Assembly: GCA_018398765.1 (NCBI GenBank)
Contig: JAHBMJ010000424.1
Coordinates: forward strand, 1 to 34,099
DNA length: 34,099 bases
Origin: Chromera velia
Taxonomy: Eukaryota; Sar; Chromeraceae
Direction of reading: 5' to 3'
In this document: positions 6,891 through 16,200 of the stretch, in pieces
Numbering within the stretch: position 1 is the first letter of the stretch
Layout: every line of letters begins with the position of its first letter
Translations under genes and position numbers: made by a program
Notes under the pieces: model-generated
Databases searched by the model: none
Told to the model about the DNA's origin: nothing
What the model saw: only the letters and a program-made list of their open reading frames with translations

Positions 6891-9322
6891 CTAGCTTCTT
6901 TTGCTTCATCCCAAGTGGCCCATGTATTGCATTTGTGAATCAAAAAATTATCTAATGTGGCCTTAAAGTCTTTTTTTGGCCTCCCACATGCTTCAGGGTG
7001 GCGCTGAAGGGTCTTTTTCATTGCTGCCAGCATCTGTTTACACAGATTTCCCTCAGCATGCATCCAGTCCATGGAAAGCCTTTCTAAAGGAAGAAAAAAA
7101 ATGAGACTCTCGGCCGTATACCCACTCTAGATACCCACTATAAATCTCAAATAGGAACTGCATGTGAGCGAGCTTTTCTGCTACATGTTCCTTTACCATT
7201 TCTTTTGCCTTCGCTGTCGGCCACGACGCCCCCCTCTCTGCAAGCCCGAGAGCAACTACATTTCTTTCCAACTCGTTCAACTTAATTGTAGTCATACATT
7301 TTCTGCGCATCTCTATCAATTTTCCGTATCCCACCCAATAAAGCATTCATTTCAGTAAGACGACTCTTTTTTCTCTTTTCAAATTCCTTTTTGAATTCCT
7401 CCAATTCATGTATTCCTTTTTGTGCATGCTTTCGGGTCGGCTTCTCTACTCCTTGATACAGAGAAAAAAAAAAAAGAGCACGTTCATGTGGGTAGCTAAG
7501 AGGAAACAAGAGTGGCCTTCTAATTCTGCACCACTCAATCCTAACAGAATCCTCAGCAGTTTCATATTGAACACCCTTGAGAATTCAAATCGAATGTCGA
7601 CCCTCTGCATCTGTTCTCCATCCCAAATTTTTACTCCCTCCATGACTTCGTTTGAAAAACGTTCCATTTCTTTCAAAACCTCCCCAAACTGTGCTTTCAA
7701 TTTTTTGTAATCTTCACTTGCTTGCGTGCAGCCAAGAAGGAAGATTGCATGCAGGGAATTCATCAGCAACCGACCAAAAACAGGGAACCGGATTCCAAGC
7801 GTGGTCAAGTTAGCAAACCAACCCTGTTTCTGTCTGGTAAGCTGCTGCCCATCCCCTATAAAATTCACTAAAAGAGTGAGAACCTCTCCCACCACCCCCC
7901 TTCCTGAAAGAAAACGAGGCCCATAGATGGGATGGCGGGCAGCAGAACAAATAGTCTCCTCAAAACCACACGTCTTCGCCCCATCCCTTTCTTTCCCTTC
8001 CACCAGCATAACGTTAGGAAGCCCTTCCCTCAATTTTTTTAACGCTGCCTGCAATCGCTTCTACGGAGGGAAAAAAGCAGGCAGGCTGACTCCATGCAGC
8101 TTCTTGACTTGATGGCTGTGCTGCCTCTTTTCCTTTCCGTGCACAAACTCCCTCTCCTCTTTGAAAAGAGTCTGCTGGAGACTCTCATACGTCCTTGAGG
8201 AGAGGTTGTTGTTCTCCTTCATGAGGCCTACCTCGACATCGGTCGGCAAAGCAGTCTTGAGGTCCGCAAAAACCATTTAAGTGAACCCTTTCTGCAGGAG
8301 AACAAAAAGAAGGGAGGGAAGGATTTTTTAATTATTAAAGACACAAGACTGAAAGGAAGCAAATGAGAAGAAAGAGGCTGACCAACCTGTAAACGAAAAA
8401 AATTTTTTCCTCCTCTCGACGCCCTCTCAACCATCTCATTAAAATAAGTAATTTTGTAGATGCTGCCCATCTCTATGATGAAAGTATTCATATGCTTTAG
8501 ATCTACCTTAAAGTTTCCCTCCTCCCCACAGCAGTACCTCACTTTCTCTTTAATCATCGCTTTTACCTCCTGTGCCAATCTCTTCATTACCCTCTCAGCA
8601 CAAGTCATCGCATACTTTTTTCCTGACAGTGCCTGATGTTTCTTCTTCTGCTGATCATCATACCTCCGCCTCCTCAATATTTTGTCCATCAGCTGACAGG
8701 CCGAGAGACTAATGAGATCATCCTCCCTCAACTTGGACTACCTCTGCAACAGTCTCTTCACTTTTTGGGGCAGGTCCCCAAACTTCATCCTGTCAGGAGC
8801 AGAAGAAGTGTCTTACCTCTCCACCCCTTCCTCTAGTTCCTCCTCCTCTCTTCCCTTTATCTCTCTCTCTCCCTCTCCCCCCTCTTTTCAATCGTCCACT
8901 TCGGATGGATCCTCAAGTTCAAGACAAATCTATCCCAAACGGTCTCCAATAGTAAAACGGTTTCCAAAAAAACCATATCTCTCAAGCTTCTTTAGGCAAT
9001 AAACAACATTTAAAAGCCCAAAACAAGGAGTTTTAGACGATCAAACAGTACGATTTCTTGTTTTTAAATCAAGGTTAGTGAGAAAAAAATATATGTTGTG
9101 TTTCAGATAGTTTGAGCACGGCGTGTGTACGTGTTTCACGCGTCAGGCGCCTGTCTTTGTGCAATGAGGCGGCGTCGGGGCCCATACATGCCGGCCTCAG
9201 GAATTTAAAATCACGACCGGATCGATATCACAATTTAATCAAAGACTGACGCACGCAGATATGCAACTAAAGGACGCATTGAGCTCAAAGGTGATCGACA
9301 CACACTGCATATACCATAGCCC

Positions 9323-9352
9323 TCTCTCCCTCCCTCCTTTCCTCCCTCTCTC

Positions 9353-9410
<58 letters not shown>

Positions 9411-9935
9411 ACTCTCTCTCTCTGTCTCTCTTTCTCTCTCTGTAAGTGTATGTATGTGTATCTGTCTGTCTGTCTTTCATTCGTTCGTTTGTTGGTTCGT
9501 TCATTCTTTCTTTCTTTTTTCCCTTCTTTTGTTCGTTCGTTCCTCCTTTTTTTTCTTTAATTAATTTTTTTTTTTTTTCTTTCTTTCTTTTCTTCTTTCT
9601 TTGTTTGTTTCTTTCTTTCTTTCGTTCTTTCTTTCTTTCTTTTTTTCTTTCTTTCTTTCCTTGTTTCTTTCTTTTTTTTTTTCTTTCTTTCTTTTTTTCT
9701 TTCAGAATCTTTCTTCCCTTCCTTCATTCCTTTCCTTCCTTCCTCCCTTCTTTCTATCTGTCTGTCTGTCTTTCTTCCTTCCTTCCTTCCTCCCCTCCTT
9801 CTTTCCTTCCTTCCTTCCTTCCTTCCTTCCTTCTTTCCTTCCTTCCTTCTTTCCTTCTTTCCTTCTTTCCTTCTTTCCTTCCTTCCTTCCTTTCTTCCTT
9901 CCTTCCTTCCCTGTCTCTTTCCTTCTTACGCCTTG
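9323..9935. repeat. Long polypyrimidine microsatellite: (CT)n, (CTTT)n, (CCTT)n
   Basis: About 610 bp are almost purely pyrimidine on the plus strand: CT units to about 9450, CTTT/GTTC-type units to about 9710, then CCTT units to about 9935. The long ORFs read from this block (polySer/Leu/Phe on plus, polyArg/Lys/Glu/Gly on minus) are repeat artefacts. Confidence 0.95.
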
Positions 9936-12643
9936 CTTGCTGCATTCTACCTTTCATAAAGGGGGGAGCAATTGCTTTGAGGGGGTATCGACAAAGATTG
10001 CATGATTGTATGATCTTTGCGGTGGTGCACGAAGCAAAACTGCCACTTCCGAGTCCCTGTCCCTCCCCGCTAACCTCCTGAATGCTACTGCTGATATTTA
10101 GAGGCTAAATTGGTGAAGGCACAGGTAAACGACAGACAGCAGGCCTAGATGAGGAAGCGGCTACAGACAAACTGCCACCGATAAAATAATGTTGCGGGGA
10201 CAGGTTTTATACCGCTGGGCCAACAACTCTGTTGAGCATGCCCCTCCTCCTCCAAAACTTCTATGTCCTTGCCTAATCCCCGGCAAGGATCTTTTACCAC
10301 AACAACGAGGGGAACGACTGCTTACTCACCATTAATCGCCCACTCACCCACCAATACTCATTGGCAGTCATCAATACAGACACTGGTAGACAGGCTGTAT
10401 GGGGGTGGTCTGATACCTTAGTGATCAGGAACGCAGACTTTCTGCCAAGTCGGAGTCTCCGCTGTACTCCGCTATTTGCGTTAGGCGACTACCAGTAAAG
10501 ACAAAACGGCACTACTGTTTGTATCATAAGTTGCATGCGCGGATACTAAATAAATCTCTTTAAGATTCTCTTATCTACTCTTATCCCTCTGAGTCATCCG
10601 CTTAATTAAAGTAATTTAAAATGATGGTTCCGGATCATATTAATATGATATTATGAAGCAATCATATACTAAAAATACTAGAGTTTACCACTTTGGACCC
10701 TAGTTTGGACCTTACCTAGGAACTATGCGTAGGTCTACTTCCACTACGTACTATAGCTGAGAAGAAATTATAAGCCCAATTATAACTTTGCTGTGATTTA
10801 GACCTACCCCTAGAGAGTGAATTATTTATCTTTATTCCGCTTACTGTATACATGGATAATTGAAACAATTCATTAAAAGGAGATACCATGAGATTTCAAC
10901 TCATTTGCAACATTTCTCACACTGCATGGTCTGCCGCATTATCTGCGCACGCCAGCCTTCAAAGACTCCTTAACAGAAAGTACAAAGACGAAGAAACTGC
11001 TGGCTGCATGGGCGACGCAAGCAGGCCTCCACCCGGCCTAGCGTCCACCAAAGTCGATGTACGGCGGTTGACGACCACTGACGCGATATCGCAGAACCGA
11101 AACTTGTCATCTCATGGTCATGGAGCAACTCGTCATGACCACTTGAAAAGAAGAGAGACGTACCTGCATGCAGTGCATCAATGCACAAAAAAGCAAAGCG
11201 TCAATGCAACCAGGAGATGCGTGCAGGGAGGAATGGACACACACAGTGACGGCAAGACAGAAATTAAGGCAGTGAGAAATGCAAATCGACGAGTGGAAAT
11301 GGAAACAGAAAGTCTGGCGCGTTCACACAAAAAAGACCACCAGGGACGAAAATTTGGTTCCCCTAAGGGTACGGACAGAGAAAAAACGGGACACAGGAGC
11401 AGACAGAAGCGAATAGAAACAGATGAAAGGACAAAGGAACCTCAAAGAGACCTGCACGTAAGATAGGAGAAGCTCAAGCTAGCGGGCTCAGAGAACTTTC
11501 AACAGTCCAATTCTCCGCCTCTCTCACGGAGGGAAAAGCACAAGGACAAATTCAATTAAGGGGCCTCTATGCGAAGGAGAGGCAACATGTAAATATAATA
11601 GCGTTTCTTACGTTCCTTCCTTCTTTACAGAAGGACACGTCGGCAGATAGATGCACAGAGGGAGGGTGGGAGGAAGAGAAGTGGAGAAGGTTCTCACCTA
11701 GATGCATGCATGCATGGATTGGACAAGGAACCTAGATGCATGCATGGATTGGACAAGGAACCTAGATGCATGCATGGATTGGACAAGGAAGGAAGAAAGG
11801 GAGGAAGGAGGGAGGGACCTATGATGATGTCCCTCGACAAGGTACGAAGGAAGCAGGAGAGCCTCAGTGACACAGACAGACAGAAGGTGTGTGCGAGCAG
11901 AAGAAAGTCCCTTCTCTGACCTTCAGTGCCTGTTTGTACACGTCGACTTAATTCAGGAAGGAAGGAAGCCGATCGATCCTCCCTCCCAGAGAATCGTTAA
12001 TTTCCAAAACTCCTCACGGCTCTCTGTCCCTGAAGACAGACAAACAACTTCTCTCTGACGGCCGGCCGGCCCTCCCAAAAATCTCCCGCTCCTACATCAA
12101 TCCCCCCCCCCGTCTCCTTTTTAGAGATCGCCCTTTCTCCTTAATTCGCTGATATGAAGCCACGCACAACACCTTCCCTCCTACATGAGAACGGATGGGT
12201 CCGCACTGTTTAGCTCGGACGATCAGATGAAGAAACCAACACAAAAGAATTGAATTAAGAAAGGGACGAGAGAAGACTCAGAGAGAGAGGGAGAGATTTG
12301 TGAAACAAATCAAAGGAAGTGACTTTCCTTCCTTCCTGCAGGGAACAAAAATGGCCAGCAGAGTCGCTAGCTTAATGCCACGTGTGTCAGTTTTGCCTCC
12401 CACGTCTCATCAAAAGGATGATCGATTGCCTTGGGCAATCAATCTGGCATCTCTCTCTCTTTTTCTTTTTCTCCCACTCTCCTTTATTCTCTTCAACTCT
12501 GTCAAGAAGTCCGCATGCAGACAGACCCGTTACTTCCTTCTGTCCAGCGTTACTGCATCCACTGACGCACCCGTCCTCTACACCTCTCTATCTATTCCTT
12601 CCTAGCTTTCAATCAAAGGATTTGATCACATCCATGCATGCAG
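9936..12643. other. Non-coding region without a convincing gene
   Basis: Mixed-composition sequence with no conserved-looking frame. The longest ORF (10888-11466 plus, 192 codons) is Arg/Lys/Thr/His-rich without hydrophobic periodicity or recognisable domains, has no splice support and looks like chance. Positions 11790-12640 lie just 3' of gene B (minus strand) and probably include its 3' UTR. I see no tRNA or rRNA. Confidence 0.55.
11705..11790. repeat. 30-bp tandem repeat, about 2.9 copies
   Basis: Perfect units of ATGCATGCATGGATTGGACA plus AGGAACCTAG start at 11705, 11735 and 11765, the last cut at 26 bp by a GGAAG-rich stretch. The unit is a multiple of three and reads as the decapeptide MHGLDKEPRC on the plus strand, but nothing else suggests coding. 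The ATGCATGCAT palindrome sits in each unit. Confidence 0.9.
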
Positions 12644-14314
12644 TCAGCGTTTGTGTGTGTACTGCCTGGCGGGCCCGTGCTCTACCCACACAGTTGCCGG
12701 GGCCTGGCCTTTTGCGGCCTTCCGCAGAAGCACACTTCCACCCTCTGCTGCACCCACCAGCGCATCTACCAACTCGAGCTCTAGCACACTGAGACCCTGT
12801 ACCAGTCTTTCTCTCTCCCCCTTCTGCTGTCCTTTCAATTCTTTCTCAAGACGTCTCCGGCGCTGCAGGTGTGCTACCATCTCCGGCGAGGGTTTTCCCT
12901 TTGCCTTCCCCTTCCCTTTTCCCTTCTCCCCCTCATTCGTATTCTCACTCTGTGGTAATGCCGCAGCCTCACCCTCCATCTGTCGTGAGAGGGAGGCAAG
13001 GGCTTCAGACTGAGAGGCCTCTACCGCCTCAACTGCGGCCTCAATCTCCTTCACGCGGGAGGGCTCCACCGTCTCGACTGCTTTCCGCTCAAACGCTGCC
13101 CCAATAGGCAAATGGTCTGAAGGGCACTTCATGTTGGGGAGGCCTGCCATCTCAGACTCTCTATCTGCCTCTAGAGTCTCCCACAAGGTGTGGAGACGCA
13201 AACTGGAACCTGAAAAGAGAAAATGGTCCAGCTTGAACGACACACACGGTCCGGCTGTCGCTCCATACCCGTAGCCCGAACGTGTGGGGCCCGTTGGGGC
13301 TCTTTCCAGCCGCACTCGGCGCTCTCGTACAGCTAGCATTGCCTCTTTATGCAGGGCCCTCCACTGATCCAGTTGCTCGACACTCGGGGTTTGATTGGCA
13401 TTGTCTTTCTCTTTCTCAGCCACCCCCTCCCCCCCTTCCAGTCCCTCCTTTTCGACTTCACACTGGGCCGATGCCGCCGCACTCGCACTCTTCTGGTTCC
13501 CTCCCTCCTCCTCTTCCATCGGCATATCGGAAGAATCGAGACGGAGCGCAGCACGGCACTCCTCAACTAACTCTTCTTCCGTCGGCTTTGCAGTGAGGGA
13601 GTCGAACCGTGCGACTGCCGTACCGGGGGCAAAGTCCGTGTTCATGTCACCACAGATGATGAGGTCTGTACAGCCATACATCTCCTTGGATACCACCAAG
13701 GCTTGGCAAAGCTGCTTGACTCTCTTTGCCTCGTCTGTAGCATCTAAGTGGACGCTCGTGAAGGCACACGGCCGGGGGTTGACTGCAAGGGCAGATCCCT
13801 GCTGCGGTTGGAGACACACGGAGACTCTCGTGCTCTGGTGCCTGGTGTCCTTGTCCTGCGGTGAGGGCTGCAGTCTCTCCCGACGCCAGAGCACGGCATT
13901 GCCTATGGCTACGTACTGACCGAGAACACGCTTGTTGCGCTCTGCCATCTCTGTCATCTCCTCAAGAGACGGGAGGCGCCACTCATATCCTTCCAACTGA
14001 AGGAAGTCAGGCAGAGAGAAGGCTGGGGCTGTTCCCCCTCCTGCCTCTGAAGAAGAGAACTGGACTTCTTGGAGACAAATGACGTCGGCCCGACTTTCCT
14101 CCAACTCCTTTCGGAGACGGGGCCACCGAACTTCCCACGCCAACACCTGGTCGGCAGGTTCCGCCCACAGAAACGCAGCGAAGGCCTGAACCTGACCGGT
14201 TCGAAGGTCGAGAGGCCGAACGTAGATGGGTGCAAGAAGATTATACGAGAGAACGCGAAGGTACTCTGGGTTGAGAGTCCCCAAGGACGTGTTTTTGGGA
14301 ACAATACTGACCAT
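12644..14314 (-). CDS. Endonuclease/exonuclease/phosphatase family protein (CCR4/Angel/PDE12-like)
   Basis: A single open frame of 556 residues runs from ATG (14312-14314) to TGA (12644-12646). All hallmark EEP motifs are in order: Asn25 in VLSYNLLAP, metal-binding Glu83 in ICLQEVQ, His189 in FTSVHLDA, Asp223/Asn225 in LIICGDMNTDF, Asp363-His364 in KLDHFLF and Asp400-His401 in PSDHLPIG. The N-terminal layout is that of the CCR4 deadenylase/Angel/2'-phosphodiesterase group, which hydrolyses phosphodiester bonds, typically of poly(A) or oligoadenylate. There is no leucine-rich-repeat domain, so Angel- or PDE12-like is more apt than CCR4. Between GDMN and KLDH lies an unusually long (about 130-residue) insertion with an acidic linker. 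After SDH comes a 150-residue charged tail with a GKGKGKAKGK tract. A fine acceptor (CTCTTTCTGCAG, ending at 14324) lies 9 bases before the ATG, so the 5' UTR may be spliced. The upstream frame hits TAG. No signal peptide is seen. Substrate is inference. Confidence 0.9.
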   Translation of the reverse strand: MVSIVPKNTSLGTLNPEYLRVLSYNLLAPIYVRPLDLRTGQVQAFAAFLWAEPADQVLAWEVRWPRLRKELEESRADVICLQEVQFSSSEAGGGTAPAFSLPDFLQLEGYEWRLPSLEEMTEMAERNKRVLGQYVAIGNAVLWRRERLQPSPQDKDTRHQSTRVSVCLQPQQGSALAVNPRPCAFTSVHLDATDEAKRVKQLCQALVVSKEMYGCTDLIICGDMNTDFAPGTAVARFDSLTAKPTEEELVEECRAALRLDSSDMPMEEEEGGNQKSASAAASAQCEVEKEGLEGGEGVAEKEKDNANQTPSVEQLDQWRALHKEAMLAVRERRVRLERAPTGPTRSGYGYGATAGPCVSFKLDHFLFSGSSLRLHTLWETLEADRESEMAGLPNMKCPSDHLPIGAAFERKAVETVEPSRVKEIEAAVEAVEASQSEALASLSRQMEGEAAALPQSENTNEGEKGKGKGKAKGKPSPEMVAHLQRRRRLEKELKGQQKGERERLVQGLSVLELELVDALVGAAEGGSVLLRKAAKGQAPATVWVEHGPARQYTHKR

Positions 14315-14700
14315 TCTCGCGCACTGCAGAAAGAGAACAATGCGTTCTCTCAATGCTGCCTATACGGGGCAGACGAGATCTCCTCCGCAGTAAGCTGAAA
14401 TGATTTTTTTCACCGCGACAGAGCGATTTTCAACTCACTTGGGTCTCAGGCACTGCTCAGTCAGTTTCTGTCCGCCATTTGAAAAAGCAGCCTCTGAAAG
14501 TCTTTTGGGGACCACTGGCTCAGGTATATTGTCGCGGTATTCAAAAATGTTACAGATACAAAGGAACCCGAAGAAGTCCAGAGAAGCCCCGAGAATCCCG
14601 GAGAATATCAGAGAAGCTCTAGCTATGCTCTAGCATGCTCTAGCTGCCTCGTCCTGAAGAGCATCCGACATGCAGCCATGAGACGGCCTCACGTGCATGA
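14315..14700. other. Probable 5' UTR/upstream region of gene B
   Basis: This is the upstream side of the minus-strand EEP gene. It includes a strong acceptor-like CTTTCTGCAG on the minus strand (AG at 14324-14325) and a GCTCTAGC-rich patch at about 14617-14645. No TATA-like element or other promoter motif can be named with confidence. Confidence 0.35.
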
Positions 14701-14731
14701 TGAGCTGAATCTTATAGAAGTGCGGCAGTAC

Positions 14732-14946
14732 ATCTGACGCACTCCGTGCGAATGGCCCGGAAAGCGAAATTTATTCTTGTTGCCCCTGCTTTAAATTTGG
14801 AAAGTGCCTCCTCAGCTGAATTGTCTTTCCGGGGCCGAGCTTGGCGTGCGTCAGATCTTCCTGTAAACGTCGGACGCAGCCATCGGTGTGGTCTGGGGGG
14901 GTACAATTTTTGTTAAATGCCCTCTCAGCTTCGCTTTCCGGGCCAA
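14732..14946. repeat. Compound inverted repeats, part of a dispersed family
   Basis: Two overlapping inverted repeats are visible. ATCTGACGCAC (14732-14742) mirrors GTGCGTCAGAT (14846-14856). GGCCCGGAAAGCGAA (14754-14768) mirrors TTCGCTTTCCGGGCC (14932-14946). The right arm, read on the minus strand over 14927-14946, is a 20-base exact match to plus-strand 29231-29250. This suggests a small MITE-like or foldback family with a second partial copy 14 kb away. Confidence 0.65.
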
Positions 14947-16200
14947 AAGGCCCTTAGAACCAAAAAAAGAACATAAGACTGAAAATCTTAAAGTACTGTA
15001 CGTGACAAAATATTTTATCTTCCTACCCAATCATCTCTTTATCTTATATCTCTCGTTCTTTTCACCACTCCCTTCACCACCAACAGTTTAGGGTATAAAA
15101 GGATGATCTTTCTTTCTTTATGACTATTCTTCTGTTCTCTTCTATGCTCGAAACAGTACTTACTGTCTCCTCACCGTCTCGCCATCGCCAACGCACGCAG
15201 CCTCACGCCTCCGCACGCACATTCCGCGCACCCGATTCTTTTTTCTTAAGGCACTAACTAATATCTCGTACTGCCGCATCTATTCTAAGATTTAGCCGCT
15301 GGGCATGCATGGGCCATCATGCCCTTTTGAGGACCGTGCGTCAACTCTAGAGTCATCTCTGTCTGCCTGATTCTGCCTGACAGTGCCTGCCTCTTTACTA
15401 GTCTCTGTTTCGATTCCAAAGTGCTGTATCGGCGCAAGCCAATCTCTGGCACTGGACCGCGCGGGGATTGTTGGCAAGATTGATTACCTGAGCAATGGTA
15501 ATTGTTCGAATATTAATTCCAATTTTATCTTATCTTATAACCTACTGTGTAAGTTTGTGGAACTCTACGTGTAACAGTTGTAAAGCTTAATTAGTAAAGC
15601 TACTAGTACCTACTAGCTGACCGGGAAGCCTGACCCATATGTTATAACATGACAGACTACCGACTTTCGATCTTATCTCCTACTATCTCCTACACTACCT
15701 TAAATAATGATTAATAATCATAAACTTGGAGATAGACATATTTATGCTTAAATGATGCTTTAGATATAGTTAGATATCCCTAAACATATTCCGCAGCACT
15801 CGTTTGCTACGCACCGTTTTAGAAGACCACTCTAGACTACGTAGGACTACCGACTTTCAAACTTATTTAATATAGCGACGGATATTAAGCGACTGTGACC
15901 CGAACATACACGTTCTGCACTGCTAGTTATAACCAATTATACGAAGCTATACCTAGAGCTGTACATACATAACATGGTATAGGTTTTAAATTCATATATT
16001 TTCATAATCATATTCAATCTTTTATTACAATTTTTCTATTAATCAACATTCAACCCTTTATGTCTATTCTTATTCATTGAGAAATCAGTTGCACATATTG
16101 CATATATATGCATCTTTTTTTCTTCGCGTCGGTGATACTGGAATGGATTCTTCCTGGGAAAATTGTGGGTAAGCAGAAAATTGTGGGCTCACTCATTGCA
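14947..16200. other. AT-leaning intergenic sequence
   Basis: No convincing gene is seen. GACTACCGACTTTC occurs twice in direct orientation (15655-15668 and 15845-15858), suggesting a decayed tandem or segmental repeat. The two 60-odd codon ORFs overlapping at 15292-15574 on opposite strands are too short and unsupported to call. Confidence 0.5.

Larger units (their letters stand above)
5663..9000 (-). pseudogene. Large broken transposase-like gene (minus strand), split by an inserted element
   Basis: Reading from 9000 downward, one minus-strand frame stays protein-like to 7446 with one 95-nt intron (8292-8386, GTTGGT...CTGCAG). It is interrupted by TAG 8930-8932, TGA 8888-8890, TAA 8813-8815, TAG 8738-8740, TAA 8277-8279 and TAG 8061-8063. 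A slip near a 12-T run (about 7460-7471) and another near 7280 move it to other frames. Coding-like sequence resumes in 7083-6895 and, beyond the element at 5917-6890, in 5912-5663, ending at a GTATGT donor. Segments include LLQR-stop-SKLREDDLISL, LLVNFIGDGQQLT, ASEDYKKLKAQFGEVL, NMKLLRILLGLSGAE and VNHVVGLKLFLPVIIAGDR. The 'GDG ... E-Y-xx-L ... KLL-xx-LGL-xx-A ... C' order recalls uncharacterised invertebrate and protist transposase-like proteins that I would place near DDE/RAG1-Transib-type cores. That is a resemblance from memory, unverified. The host-gene alternative cannot be excluded. Confidence 0.55.

Noticed and set aside
8789-8815. A 27-nt mini-intron (GTAAG...CTGACAG) within the relic
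   Set aside because: Too short compared with the other introns here (95-601 nt). Its length is a multiple of three, so frame is kept with or without it. A CAA-to-TAA change explains the stop equally well.
8061-8932. Changed genetic code with TAA/TAG = Gln
   Set aside because: Kept only as an alternative. Genes B and C (about 2800 codons, Gln-rich) contain no in-frame TAA or TAG, and the relic also has a TGA and frameshifts, so decay is simpler.
9446-10081. 211- and 134-codon Phe/Leu/Ser ORFs, and the Arg/Lys/Glu ORF on the other strand
   Set aside because: Pure translation of (CTTT)n and (CCTT)n microsatellites.
10888-11466. 192-codon plus-strand ORF
   Set aside because: Hydrophilic Arg/Lys/His/Thr composition without any hydrophobic core, motif, exon signal or family resemblance. 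Probably chance.
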